Positions 34,740 to 43,865 are shown, numbered from the stretch's first letter. The stretch: 50,267 bases of DNA from Proteobacteria bacterium UBA7447 (GCA_002477475.1 DLPX01000019.1:40718-90984), one strand, 5' to 3'. Translations and numbers: made by a program. Notes: generated from the sequence alone by a model not told the origin.

Positions 34740-36212
34740 TCAATCCGCAAAGGGATCAGGTTGATGCGGGTTCGTCGACAGCCACACTGAGCGGGTCTGC
34801 AGATAGCAGCGCATGCCCTCCCAGCCATTCTCACGACCGTATCCGGACTGCTTGAACCCGCCGACTGGACTCTGCGTGGCGGCATTAAAGTAGTTGTTGA
34901 TATAAACGGTGCCTGCCTCAACCTGATCCGCAATCCGCATTGCCCGTGCAACATCCCGCGACCAAACGCCTGCCGCAAGACCATAGACAGTCGCGTTGGC
35001 TTTATTGATGACCTCTGCTTCCGTTTCCCAGGCCTCTGTGGAGACAACAGGTCCGAAGACTTCATTCTGGGCCAGGTGCGACTCATTGGGCACATCAGCA
35101 AAAATCGTCGGGCCAATGAAATAACCTTCCTCCCGTCCACTTTGCCGCCCGTCGAGCAGCATACGATGTCCAGCGGATTCGGCATCGGCAATGCACTTCA
35201 ATACCCGCTCATATTGCGGTCGGTTTGCCATGGGGCCGATCTGGGTCTTTGGATCCTCTGGATCACCCACTCTGGCCTTCTTCACTACCTCGACAAGACG
35301 ATCCGTAAAGTCATCGATCACTTCCCGATGCACGAGCAGTCTTGAGCCAGAGATACAGCTTTGGCCACCCGCCGGAAAAATGCCCGCAGCGATCCCGTTT
35401 ACCGCAAGATCAAGATCTGCGTCCGGCAACACCACCTGGGGAGACTTGCCGCCGAGTTCCATGATCACAGGCTTTACCTGGCGAGCCGCGACAGCGGCCG
35501 CCGCCCTGCCCCCCGCAGTTCCTCCCGTAAACGACACCAGCCGCACATCCGGATGATCAATCAGAGGTTCACCCGTGGCAGCGCCAAATCCCGTGACCAC
35601 GTTGAGGACGCCTGGAGGCAGCTCTGCTTCTAGCAGGATATCCATCAACTCGAGCACTGAACAGCTTGCCTGTTCCGAGGGCTTGATGACAACGGTATTG
35701 CCGGCGGCAAGACAAGGGGCCAACTTCCAGATGAGCGTCCCCAGCGGTGAATTCCACGGAAGAATCTGCGCCACTACTCCGAAGGGCTCATAGGTCAGGT
35801 AGTTGTGCATATCCGGCACTTCGGCCGGAATGAGTCGGCCCTCAAACTTGTCACACATCCCCGCGTAATAATGAAAGCTGTCGACCTGCCACGCCCCCGG
35901 CTTGAGCGAATCGGCAGCATTGGGGACACGGCCGTTATCACGCAGTTCAACTTCACCGAGGCGATCTGCGTGCCGCGAGATAGTGTCCCCGATGCGGCGC
36001 AGCACCCGACCCCGTTCGGCAGGATGCAGTTTTCCCCACGGTCCTTCGTAAAAGGCAGATTTTGCAGCAGCCACTGCCCGATTCACATCTTCGGCATTAC
36101 AGTCCGGCAGTCTTGCCCAAGCCTTACCCGTTGCCGGATTCTCGCTTTTAAAATAATTTTCTTCGTCCGGATCGTGCCAGGCATTCGCCACAAAATACTG
36201 ATAGGTCTTCAT
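34740..36212 (-). CDS. NAD(P)-dependent aldehyde dehydrogenase
   Basis: A 490-residue ALDH oxidising an aldehyde to its acid. The catalytic Cys286 is in AGGQSCISGSRL and the general base Glu252 is in IMELGGKSPQ. The coenzyme-binding parts are ILPWNSPLGTLIWKLAPCLAAGNT and SFTGGTAGG; the C-terminal NNYFNAATQSPVGGFKQSGYGRE block is standard. The length matches betaine and gamma-aminobutyraldehyde type dehydrogenases. Its ATG overlaps the stop of the PhyH gene by 4 bp, showing translational coupling. Next to an AruI-like 2-oxoacid decarboxylase it would oxidise the aldehyde produced by decarboxylation, for example 4-guanidinobutanal if the arginine-type route applies. Confidence 0.9.
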   Translation of the reverse strand: MKTYQYFVANAWHDPDEENYFKSENPATGKAWARLPDCNAEDVNRAVAAAKSAFYEGPWGKLHPAERGRVLRRIGDTISRHADRLGEVELRDNGRVPNAADSLKPGAWQVDSFHYYAGMCDKFEGRLIPAEVPDMHNYLTYEPFGVVAQILPWNSPLGTLIWKLAPCLAAGNTVVIKPSEQASCSVLELMDILLEAELPPGVLNVVTGFGAATGEPLIDHPDVRLVSFTGGTAGGRAAAAVAARQVKPVIMELGGKSPQVVLPDADLDLAVNGIAAGIFPAGGQSCISGSRLLVHREVIDDFTDRLVEVVKKARVGDPEDPKTQIGPMANRPQYERVLKCIADAESAGHRMLLDGRQSGREEGYFIGPTIFADVPNESHLAQNEVFGPVVSTEAWETEAEVINKANATVYGLAAGVWSRDVARAMRIADQVEAGTVYINNYFNAATQSPVGGFKQSGYGRENGWEGMRCYLQTRSVWLSTNPHQPDPFAD

Positions 36213-37084
36213 GTCCTCAAGGCTCCTCCCCTGTCAGTCGAGGTCTTCATGTCTCGATAATTGATCTGATTCTGAATGCTCACGGCTCGCTGCCACAATG
36301 CAATGTCTTCAGGTGCTGCAACACTTTGAGGCCGGGGCGCGAGCTCAAAATTCTGATACCGATCTTCACCCTGTACCAGGGTCGCGACACCTCTTTCGCC
36401 TCCGGCCTGGCGCATGGACGGCTTAATATAGCGAATAGCAAAGCCGATGCGTCTATCGTCTGCTCTGTTTGGCATCGAAGCATGAAAAGTGAGTCCATGG
36501 TGCAGCGACATCTGTCCGGGCAGCAACGGTGCATTGACGGCTTGACTGTCGTCTACCGCCTCGATGAGTTCCTGACCCCGTGACAGCATCGCCCCCTTGG
36601 CTGGTCGATCTGCATGCGGGGCCTCCTTGATATGGCTTGCGGGGACGAAACGCATACAGCCACTCTCGACACTCGCCTGCGACAAGGCCACCCACACCGT
36701 CACTTCATCTCTGGCGTCAAGCCCCCAGTAATGAAGATCCTGATGCCAGGCCACATAGTCGGCAGACCGGGGCTCTTTGGTGAAGAAAGACGTTCCCCAG
36801 ACTAGTAAATCCTCTCCCAGTATTGAAGCCACCGAACCAAGGATCGCCGGGTGACGAATGAGGCCATCAAGAAACGGGAGAAACAGATGGCACGAGGTTC
36901 TAAAGGCGCCATGACCCACTGCCGGGTGTGACTCGTAGCGTTCCTCGAAATCCTCAAGTTGTATCCGCATCGCGGCGACTTCCTCTGGATCCAGCACATC
37001 CAGAGGAAAGAAAAAGCCGTCATGCTCATAACGGGCCAAGGCTTCTGGCGAAAGAGTCCCGCCATGGGACCTTGACCCATTCAT
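36209..37084 (-). CDS. Phytanoyl-CoA dioxygenase (PhyH) family Fe(II)/2-oxoglutarate oxygenase
   Basis: A 291-residue oxygenase that hydroxylates a small molecule using O2 and 2-oxoglutarate. The metal triad is His114 and Asp116 in AWHQDLHYW plus a distal His in SLHHGLTFHASMPN (His201 fits the family spacing), and the Arg in NRADDRRIGFAIRY should bind the co-substrate. The N-terminus has the family's YEHDGFFFPLDVLDPEEV block. Substrates in this family include acyl-CoAs, ectoine and free amino acids, so lipid metabolism is not implied. It lies 4 bp after the ThDP decarboxylase gene and overlaps the aldehyde dehydrogenase gene by 4 bp, so it acts in the same pathway. Confidence 0.88.
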   Translation of the reverse strand: MNGSRSHGGTLSPEALARYEHDGFFFPLDVLDPEEVAAMRIQLEDFEERYESHPAVGHGAFRTSCHLFLPFLDGLIRHPAILGSVASILGEDLLVWGTSFFTKEPRSADYVAWHQDLHYWGLDARDEVTVWVALSQASVESGCMRFVPASHIKEAPHADRPAKGAMLSRGQELIEAVDDSQAVNAPLLPGQMSLHHGLTFHASMPNRADDRRIGFAIRYIKPSMRQAGGERGVATLVQGEDRYQNFELAPRPQSVAAPEDIALWQRAVSIQNQINYRDMKTSTDRGGALRT

Positions 37085-37088
37085 GGCT

Positions 37089-38681
37089 TCAGTCTCTTAC
37101 CTCGTGACAAATAATTACGGTCGGTCGATCTGCACTGAGCGCCGCAACGAAGGCATCCTGCAGCGCATCGTTCGCATCCACATCGACGGCAAGTGCATGA
37201 CACGCCCGCGCCAACGCTGCAAAGTCGGGATTGACGCCCTCGACTCCCACTCGGCGGATCTGCCGCTGATCCATGTCATCCTGAATCTGCTTGAGACCGC
37301 CGTTTTCCCAAATGATGATCGGAATCGGCAGCCCCAATTCAGCCGCAGTAATTAACTCAGGCATGGTGAACATAAACCCGCCGTCCCCTGCCAACACCGC
37401 AACCGGCGTGTCGGGCCGGGCAAGGCGTGCGCCGATGGCGTTGGGCAACGCGTTCCCCAAGGCGCAATATCCTGCCGGATAAAACCACTTTCGCGGTGCG
37501 TGCATCGGCATAGCAAACGCACCGGTATACACCAACTGACAGGCATCGCCTGACCAGATCGTGTCTGTTGGCGCGACCTGAGCCAATGCCGCGAGTATTC
37601 CAACGTGTTGGTTCTCTGACACACTAAGCCCCTGCCGAATCTGCGAGCGCACAAGCGCCGCACGCTCCTTGGCTGGCTCAACGCTGTCGTTCCGGTGGTC
37701 TTTAAGAGCATCAAGCAGAGCCTGTGCAGTAGATCCCGCATCCGCGACGATGCCGAGATCCGCCGGATAGACATCATTGATTTTGCCTGGATCAATATCG
37801 ATGCGAATGATCCGACCACTTAAGTCCATGCGCTCAACAAAACTGTCTGTCTCGGAAAGTTCTGTCCCCACCGCAAGGATCACGTCTGCCTCAGGCAGGA
37901 TGCGCAGTACCTCAGGCCGGACGGTTGCCGCTGAAAGAGACAGGGGATGATCGTCCGAAATGATGCCTTTGCCGGCGGTCGAGGCAACGACGATTGCGCC
38001 AATTCGCTCAGCAATCTCGGTCAGTTGAGCGCCAGCTGCCGTCGCTCCCCCGCCGATCATCAGAATCGGCGAGGTTGCGTCCTTCAGCCAGCCCGCTGCC
38101 GTCGCGATGTCCGCAGGATTTGCTTCCGGCAGGCCGGGCAGATTTACTGGCAGCCAATCATCATCAACGAACTCAGCCTGCACATCAATCGGAATCGAGA
38201 TATGGACCGGTCTCGGCCTTTGCGTAGCGAAGAGTGTGAACGCACGGGCCAGCAGTTCCGGCACATCCTGCGCCCGCCAGGCAGTAGCAGAGAACCCGGT
38301 TAACGGTCGGGTCATCTCAGTCTGATCCGTAATCTCGTGCAGCACACCCCACCCTTTTCCCAGGCTGTCACTCGCGGCATCGGCTGAGATCAGGAGCATC
38401 GGCAGGCTATCCGCATACGCTTGTCCTAAAGCGGTACTGGCGTTGGTCACACCGGGGCCCGAAATGACCAGAGCAACACCGGGTTCGCCCGTCGCCCGGG
38501 CCCACCCTTCCGCCATAAAGCCTGCTCCCTGTTCGTTCCGGGCCTGAATATGGCGCACGCCCTGATCCAGGCCCCGACAAAAATCGAGTGTATGTACGCC
38601 GGGAATCCCGAAAACGGTACTCACTCCGTAACGCTCCAGCAACCGCACGGTTGCCTCTGCACAAGTCATCCTTTCCTTCAT
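37089..38681 (-). CDS. ThDP-dependent 2-oxoacid decarboxylase, AruI-like
   Basis: A 530-residue thiamine diphosphate enzyme. The ATG at 38681 is chosen because AGGGG lies 8 bases upstream; a GTG three codons earlier is less likely. The N-terminal block VFGIPGVHTLDFCRGL and RHIQARNEQGAGFMAEGWAR carries the ThDP-activating Glu and closely resembles AruI, the 5-guanidino-2-oxopentanoate decarboxylase of arginine transamination. The central FAD-like domain is followed by the ThDP motif GDGGFMFTMPEL and IIWENGG. Relatives include acetolactate synthase and sulfoacetaldehyde acetyltransferase, but the IPGVHT start favours AruI. Its product would be an aldehyde for the adjacent dehydrogenase. Confidence 0.87.
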   Translation of the reverse strand: MKERMTCAEATVRLLERYGVSTVFGIPGVHTLDFCRGLDQGVRHIQARNEQGAGFMAEGWARATGEPGVALVISGPGVTNASTALGQAYADSLPMLLISADAASDSLGKGWGVLHEITDQTEMTRPLTGFSATAWRAQDVPELLARAFTLFATQRPRPVHISIPIDVQAEFVDDDWLPVNLPGLPEANPADIATAAGWLKDATSPILMIGGGATAAGAQLTEIAERIGAIVVASTAGKGIISDDHPLSLSAATVRPEVLRILPEADVILAVGTELSETDSFVERMDLSGRIIRIDIDPGKINDVYPADLGIVADAGSTAQALLDALKDHRNDSVEPAKERAALVRSQIRQGLSVSENQHVGILAALAQVAPTDTIWSGDACQLVYTGAFAMPMHAPRKWFYPAGYCALGNALPNAIGARLARPDTPVAVLAGDGGFMFTMPELITAAELGLPIPIIIWENGGLKQIQDDMDQRQIRRVGVEGVNPDFAALARACHALAVDVDANDALQDAFVAALSADRPTVIICHEVRD

Positions 38682-38692
38682 GGCTGCCACCC

Positions 38693-38910
38693 CTAAGTCA
38701 CCATCCCTTGGCTATATGCCTGAATCGGCTCTTGGGGCTTTAATCGCCCTTTGAGTATCCGAAGGTTTGAGTAGAAGTCTTCAAGATCCACCGAATTGGT
38801 CAATACCTGCCTTCCCCGCTCTTCCAGTTTCGCCGATAGCGCCACCCGACAGTGAAGCCGTCTTGCCCCTGCGAAATCTCCTGAATCTTCTTACGTACCT
38901 GCTCAGTCAT
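38693..38910 (-). pseudogene. Small frameshifted gene between the GMC and ThDP genes
   Basis: An ATG at 38910 overlaps the GMC stop as ATGA and gives MTEQVRKKIQEISQGQDGFTV before running to a TGA at 38802-38800. Skipping five bases (GGGTG) after FTV joins it to a second open frame reading ALSAKLEERGRQVLTNSVDL and on to a TAG at 38695-38693, 11 bp before the decarboxylase ATG. The second frame has no ATG and looks strongly protein-like. The simplest reading is one ~70-residue helical protein broken by a small insertion. No family is recognised. The alternative is a genuine 36-residue peptide followed by a spacer. Confidence 0.4.
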
Positions 38911-40574
38911 ATTCGTGGATCCGCCGGGACGAGTGGGGTTTTGCCAAGAATGAGATCAGCGCCGCGTTCTGCCATGGCGATCACGGTGGCGTTGAGGTTA
39001 CCCGTGATTTGCGAAGGCATGGCAGATGCATCACAGACCCGCAGTTTGTCGACACCCCTTACGCGCAGTTCGCTGTCCAATACAGCAAGAGGATCCTTGT
39101 CGGGACCCATCTTCGCGCTTGAGCAAGGATGATGGCCTGTGTACGCCGTCTGTCGGATCGCTTCAATAATTTGCGCGTCCGTCTTTGCGCGCTGCCATGC
39201 TCCTATTTCACCCGTCACGTATTTTGCAATCTCAGGTTGGGCCATGATCTCACGCATGGTTTTTACCCCCGCCACCATGGCATTGAGATCATCCGTGTGC
39301 GAAAAGAAACGGGGGTCGATACGCGGGTGATCCAGCGGGTTGGCGCTTGCCAGACACACGGTCCCCAGAGATTTGGGACGTTCCAGATTGATATCGATCT
39401 GAACGCCGGGTTTGGCCACCTGTCTGCCGCGTACCAGAAGGTGGCGGCCCAGTCGCTGCATTAACGGCGCCTTTTCGACATCGCCGTCGGTCATATTTTC
39501 ATGGACCGTCATCGGTGTCATGAAGGTCTCAAACTCAGGCATCACCGGATCGTTGAGCCCATGGAAGATTACCGAGGAGAAAAAAGCGCCTCCACCGGGG
39601 CCGCTGCCATTGAACAGCCACCTCGCCATCAGCCAGGCAGCCCGATCCAGACGCTGGTGGCGAGCCAGACTCAGATCCATACGATCTGATCCGTACTGCA
39701 TCGATACGTCCACATGATCGGCGAGGCTCTGGCCCACTCCCGGCAGATCAACGACAGCGTTGATGCCGTGCTGACTGAGATGGGCGGCAGGCCCTATTCC
39801 GGAAAGCATCAGTGTCTGTGGCGTCCCGAACGCACCCTGACACAGGATGACCTCTTCACGGGCATATATTTTCTCTTTGCCCAGCGTCTCTATTCCCTTC
39901 GCCACTCCTCCTTCAAGGATCACCCGCACTGCCTGCCGGTGTGTCAGGATCTTAAGATTGGAAGGCCGCTTTGCAAGATAGGAGATCGCGGATGACTGGC
40001 GAATTCCGCGGTGAACTGTACTGTCCGTGCGGCCAACGCCGGCGCGGTGAAGTCCGTTGAAATCATCCAGACGCTGATGACCACAGGCCACGGCAGCCTC
40101 AATAAACGCCTCTTCCAACTCGCCAAAATTCACGGATGCTTCGGTCTTCACCGGGCCATCGACCCCATGCCAGACACCCTTGCGATCAACAGCACCCTGG
40201 GAGCGGCGAAAATACGGCAATAAATCGGAGAATCCCCACCCCGAGAGACCGCTCTCCCGCCATGCGTCGTAATCCTGCGGAACGCCACGGATATAGATCA
40301 TGCCGTTCATTATCGAAGACCCTCCGAGTGCCCGGCCGCGCGGAAAGTAAATCTTGCGATCATTCAGTGCCGGTTGCGGAACTGACTCAAAACCCCAATC
40401 CAGCTTCGCATTCCCAAAAACCAACCCGTTACCGGCCGGCATCCGGATAAAGAGATTCCGGCCTTTTCCCCCAGCCTCAATCAGGCAGACACGGGCTTCT
40501 CGGTTTTCCGCCAAACGCGCCGCCAATGCGCATCCTGCAGAACCTCCCCCGACAATGACGTAATCAAATTCCAT
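38907..40574 (-). CDS. GMC-family FAD alcohol oxidoreductase
   Basis: A 555-residue flavoenzyme. The FAD motif IVGGGSAGCALAARL is at residues 7-21, with the GMC signature PRGRALGGSSIMNGMIYIRG following near 79-98, and the second signature GAFGTPQTLMLSGIGPA in the middle. The C-terminal catalytic His lies in GHHPCSSAKMG (about 481), and GNLNATVIAMAERGAD holds the partner Asn. It is a clear paralogue of the enzyme at 10433-12067 at family level but divergent in the central region. It is 15 bp after the LeuB-like gene and part of the catabolic array. It could oxidise a hydroxylated product of the PhyH enzyme. The electron acceptor (oxygen or a quinone) is unknown. Confidence 0.88.
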   Translation of the reverse strand: MEFDYVIVGGGSAGCALAARLAENREARVCLIEAGGKGRNLFIRMPAGNGLVFGNAKLDWGFESVPQPALNDRKIYFPRGRALGGSSIMNGMIYIRGVPQDYDAWRESGLSGWGFSDLLPYFRRSQGAVDRKGVWHGVDGPVKTEASVNFGELEEAFIEAAVACGHQRLDDFNGLHRAGVGRTDSTVHRGIRQSSAISYLAKRPSNLKILTHRQAVRVILEGGVAKGIETLGKEKIYAREEVILCQGAFGTPQTLMLSGIGPAAHLSQHGINAVVDLPGVGQSLADHVDVSMQYGSDRMDLSLARHQRLDRAAWLMARWLFNGSGPGGGAFFSSVIFHGLNDPVMPEFETFMTPMTVHENMTDGDVEKAPLMQRLGRHLLVRGRQVAKPGVQIDINLERPKSLGTVCLASANPLDHPRIDPRFFSHTDDLNAMVAGVKTMREIMAQPEIAKYVTGEIGAWQRAKTDAQIIEAIRQTAYTGHHPCSSAKMGPDKDPLAVLDSELRVRGVDKLRVCDASAMPSQITGNLNATVIAMAERGADLILGKTPLVPADPRI

Positions 40575-40589
40575 CGCTTTTCGAAACCC

Positions 40590-41687
40590 TTAGATGCGCC
40601 GCACCTGCCGGATCACCTCGTCGGTCATCTGCTGAGTGGTGTGTTTACCGCCAAGATCAGGGGTTGCGAACCCTGCCTGCAACACCGCCTCAACGGCCGT
40701 GCTGATTTTCCGGGCGCCCGCTGATTCTCCCGCGCTGTATTCAAGCAGCATAGCGGCGGACAGAATGGTGCCTATCGGATTAGCGATACCGGCGCCGGCG
40801 ATATCCGGCGCACTGCCGTGCACAGGTTCGTAAATTGCTGGTCGTTCCGATCGGCCGCTCTGTGGCAACTGTGACAGACATGCCGAAGGCAACATCCCGA
40901 GTGAACCCGAGACTGCCGCTGACTGATCGGAGAGGATGTCGCCAAAGAGGTTATCGGCCAGAATCACGTCAAAGTCACCTGGATTGCAAGACAGTTGGTA
41001 TGCGGCATTGTCCGCAAAAAAATGGGTCAGCGTCACATCGGGAAACTCACTTTCGCCAATCTCCTGCACCACTTCACGCCAAAGCTTGCCCGCCATAAAA
41101 ACGTTGGCCTTGTCGACAGAAAGCAATTTTCCGGTCCGACGGCGCGCCACCTCAAACCCGATCCGCGCAAAGCGCACGATCTCAGCTTCTGTATATTCGT
41201 TGAGATCATAGGCCCGACGATTTTCACCGGCATTGTCGATACCGCGGGTGGGCGAAAACATGGCGCCACCGCAAAGCTCCCGGACGACCATCACGTCTGA
41301 GTCTCGCACCACTTCGAGTCGAAACGGTGTGCGGGACAGCAAAGGATCATACGCACGCGCCCAGCGCAGGGAGGCAAACACCTCAAGCTCATGGCGCAAT
41401 TTCATAAGCCCATCCTGCTCTTCGGGGCCACCCTCCACCGCGATGTGGTCCCATTTCGGCCCACCCACTGCGCCAACCAAAAGCGCATCGGAATGATGAG
41501 CCTGTTGGAGAGTCTCCTTACGGACGAACACGCCGTAAGCGTCAAAGGCAGCGCCGTGAAGTACATCCTCTGAGATATCGAGTTTCAAAGAAACAGTCGC
41601 CGCGACGGTCTCCAGCACCTGCAGGCCAGAGTGCACGACTTCGGGGCCAATCCCGTCACCCCCCAACGCCAGAATCTTTAGCACCAT
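40590..41687 (-). CDS. leuB: 3-isopropylmalate dehydrogenase-like beta-decarboxylating dehydrogenase
   Basis: A 365-residue NAD-dependent enzyme that oxidises and decarboxylates a 2-hydroxy-3-substituted malate. The ATG at 41687 is preferred because GGGGGTAG precedes it. LeuB features are LALGGDGIGPEVV at the start, the VRELCGGAMFSP segment, the catalytic Lys region LLSVDKANVF, DNLFGDILSDQSAAVSGSLGMLPSA, and EPVHGSAPDIAGAGIANPIGT. LeuA, LeuC and LeuD are absent nearby and the neighbours are catabolic, so it may act on a related malate such as tartrate or a 3-alkylmalate rather than in leucine synthesis. The gene is 125 bp downstream of azlD and 15 bp upstream of the GMC gene. Confidence 0.8.
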   Translation of the reverse strand: MVLKILALGGDGIGPEVVHSGLQVLETVAATVSLKLDISEDVLHGAAFDAYGVFVRKETLQQAHHSDALLVGAVGGPKWDHIAVEGGPEEQDGLMKLRHELEVFASLRWARAYDPLLSRTPFRLEVVRDSDVMVVRELCGGAMFSPTRGIDNAGENRRAYDLNEYTEAEIVRFARIGFEVARRRTGKLLSVDKANVFMAGKLWREVVQEIGESEFPDVTLTHFFADNAAYQLSCNPGDFDVILADNLFGDILSDQSAAVSGSLGMLPSACLSQLPQSGRSERPAIYEPVHGSAPDIAGAGIANPIGTILSAAMLLEYSAGESAGARKISTAVEAVLQAGFATPDLGGKHTTQQMTDEVIRQVRRI

Positions 41688-41812
41688 TTCTACCCCCAAA
41701 ACCAAAAGAATCGCACAGAACTCAACTGCCTCAGAAAGTCTTATTCCGAGGAATGGGCTCTGTTATTTCACTGGCGACTCATTACTCGCGTATTGCGACA
41801 CACCGTTGTGAA

Positions 41813-42148
41813 TTAGAAAAATGATACGAGAAGAATGAACGTTGCGACACCCACAAAGACTGCGGGCAGGACCCTTCTGCCACCACCAAAGAACACCCCC
41901 ACCCCGATCACAAAGGCCAGCGCCCTACAGAGGAGCGGAGTTTCCATGAGCGGTCCGATCGGCAAAATGACCATTCGAGCAATAAGCCCGCCCAGCATCG
42001 CATAGGAAACGAATGTCACCCACTGGAAAACCGGACTGTCACTCTTGATTCGGGCCGCAAACATCACGCCCGCGCCTCGCCATAAGTATGTGCCCACGAT
42101 AGCGCCGCCTGTCAGTAGCAAAAGTGCGACGGCGGACGATTCGTTCAT
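41813..42148 (-). CDS. azlD: AzlD-family branched-chain amino acid transport subunit
   Basis: A 111-residue membrane protein with four predicted helices. The family motif area GTYLWRGAGVMFAARI is present and the small size is normal for AzlD. AzlC and AzlD form the LIV-E-type exporter of branched-chain amino acids and analogues. Its ATG overlaps the azlC stop by 4 bp, so the subunits are coupled. Presence with a LeuB-like enzyme and a 2-oxoacid decarboxylase suggests export of an amino acid or related by-product. Confidence 0.85.
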   Translation of the reverse strand: MNESSAVALLLLTGGAIVGTYLWRGAGVMFAARIKSDSPVFQWVTFVSYAMLGGLIARMVILPIGPLMETPLLCRALAFVIGVGVFFGGGRRVLPAVFVGVATFILLVSFF

Positions 42149-42867
42149 GAAGCCGATTGCCGACCCGTGAGGCGATTATTCAACAGTAAGGCCAATGTGC
42201 CGCCCACGACACCGGTCAAAAGAAGATCAAGATCCGGCGCGATGAGATGAAACATGATGCCAAGCGGCGCACCCACCACAAGCGCAATCATCGAGGGTCT
42301 GCTCTGGACTCCCGCCAGCAGCACCGCAAAAAACAGAGGGTTCATAAAGATGAGCCCCAATGCAATGGGTCGGGGCATCAAACCCACGCCAAAATATCCG
42401 ATGACAGTACCGAGGGTCCCTGCACTCATGCAGATCACTGCAAACACAATGTAATAACGGCGGCGTAACGTTTTCTCAATCTCGGGAAACCGTTTAAGAC
42501 CCGCGGCCCAGGAGTTGATCGAAAGCATCTGCACGAGTGCGAAATCCCATCGGGACTTGGGCCGAGCCTCATTCATGAGAGGCATAAACGCGACCACCAT
42601 GGGCAGAAACCGAGCATTGGCCAGAGCCACTCCCAAAATCACAAAAAATACCGACAGGCCGGCGACGTGCATCTCGACCAGTGCCAACTGGCCCGGCAAC
42701 CCCCAGATGCCCACCGTTGCCGCAATGGCCATCGCAAAAGGCAAGCCGCTCTCATGAACCAGAGACCCAAAGCCCGTCATGCTCGCCAGCAGCGTAATTG
42801 ATGGAAAACCGATCGCGTCCCGCCAAGCGAGGCGATTCACTGCGCTCGCGCTGGCGCTGGCGATCAT
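42145..42867 (-). CDS. azlC: AzlC-family amino acid exporter subunit
   Basis: A 240-residue inner-membrane protein of the AzlC family, the large subunit of the branched-chain amino acid exporter. Typical blocks are GLPFAMAIAATVGIWGLPGQLALVEM with its helix-turn region and LGVALANARFLPMVVAFMPLM. About six to seven helices are expected, followed by a short basic end. The start MIASASASAVNRLAWRDAIG is the first ATG. The gene lies 36 bp after pirin and overlaps azlD. The actual substrate may be an analogue of valine or leucine rather than those amino acids themselves. Confidence 0.87.
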   Translation of the reverse strand: MIASASASAVNRLAWRDAIGFPSITLLASMTGFGSLVHESGLPFAMAIAATVGIWGLPGQLALVEMHVAGLSVFFVILGVALANARFLPMVVAFMPLMNEARPKSRWDFALVQMLSINSWAAGLKRFPEIEKTLRRRYYIVFAVICMSAGTLGTVIGYFGVGLMPRPIALGLIFMNPLFFAVLLAGVQSRPSMIALVVGAPLGIMFHLIAPDLDLLLTGVVGGTLALLLNNRLTGRQSAS

Positions 42868-42903
42868 GAGAGCATGCTTGTGAAATAAAGTGCGAACACC
42901 TGA

Positions 42904-43782
42904 CTAAAACTTTCCAGCGTTGAAATCCGTAATGGCTTGTTCTATTTCGGCCCGCGTATTCATCACAAACGGCCCATAACGGGCAACCGGTTCGTTCAAC
43001 ACCTGGGCTGCGACCAGCAGGACTCTTGCGTAAGCGCTTTTGGCCTCGATATGCACGGCGTTACCCGCGCCGAGAACCCCCAGCTGCCTTGCGGCAACCG
43101 TATCGCTGCTAGTATCTGACCTTACCGATATCTCGCCCTCGTTCACAAAAACAAAACCCGCATGATGTGACGGAATCAACTCCTCTATGCTGGCCCCGGA
43201 AGACAAACGGATATCAAAGTAAAGCGGGCTTGTTACGACACCTTTGACAGGGCCAGTTGTTCCCTCACAGGTCGTCCCCGTGATGACATTTATATCCACC
43301 CCGGGGGTGCGATGCTCGACGGGAATCTGATCCTGCGAATACTCGTGATACGCAGGTTCACAAAGTTTTTCTTTGGCAGGAAGATTCACCCACAGCTGAA
43401 AACCTGCCAACCGGCCATGCTCTTGCTCAGGCATTTCTGAGTGGATGATTCCCCGCCCTGCCGTCATCCACTGGATACCGCCCGCCTCTATTACTCCGCC
43501 ATACCCCGCGTTATCTTCGTGACGCATCTTCCCGGCCAGAAGATAGGTTACCGTCTCAAAGCCTCTATGCGGATGCGAGGGAAAGCCTGCAATGTAATCA
43601 TTCGGATCATCAGACTCGAAAAAATCGAGCAAGAGGAAGGGGTCCAATTCCGGGAGAAACTGCGACCCAATGTAGCGGGTCAAACGCACACCCGCCCCAT
43701 CAGAGGTGGGCTGCCCTGAAATCACTTCCTCAATTTTGCGGCGGCTAATCTGGCTGGCTTTTCTGGCGGGGGTCGTGCTCAT
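42904..43782 (-). CDS. Pirin family protein
   Basis: A 292-residue bicupin starting at the ATG at 43782 (MSTTPARKA); an earlier start 27 codons upstream would read into the intergenic promoter zone. The N-terminal cupin has the metal ligands His70 and His72 in HPHRGFETVTY and His114 and Glu116 in GRGIIHSEMPE. The C-terminal cupin shows YFDIRLSSGASIEELIP. Bacterial pirins act as quercetinases or as metabolic regulators bound to enzymes such as pyruvate dehydrogenase. It is the first minus-strand gene of the 33.7-43.8 kb array, 83 bp from the divergent TauD-type gene. Its actual role here is unknown. Confidence 0.9.
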   Translation of the reverse strand: MSTTPARKASQISRRKIEEVISGQPTSDGAGVRLTRYIGSQFLPELDPFLLLDFFESDDPNDYIAGFPSHPHRGFETVTYLLAGKMRHEDNAGYGGVIEAGGIQWMTAGRGIIHSEMPEQEHGRLAGFQLWVNLPAKEKLCEPAYHEYSQDQIPVEHRTPGVDINVITGTTCEGTTGPVKGVVTSPLYFDIRLSSGASIEELIPSHHAGFVFVNEGEISVRSDTSSDTVAARQLGVLGAGNAVHIEAKSAYARVLLVAAQVLNEPVARYGPFVMNTRAEIEQAITDFNAGKF

Positions 43783-43865
43783 GGGTAACCCATTTATTCT
43801 TAAAAAATAATTGGATGGACTATACTCTGCTCTGGTGAACCTGCTCCAAATCATCTCCAGCACTG

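Noticed and set aside
37089..38681. The ThDP enzyme as the missing sulfoacetaldehyde acetyltransferase Xsc or as acetolactate synthase
   Set aside because: The N-terminal IPGVHT and ARNEQGAGFM segments match AruI-type decarboxylases, and the gene is 10 kb from the TRAP operon within a different array.
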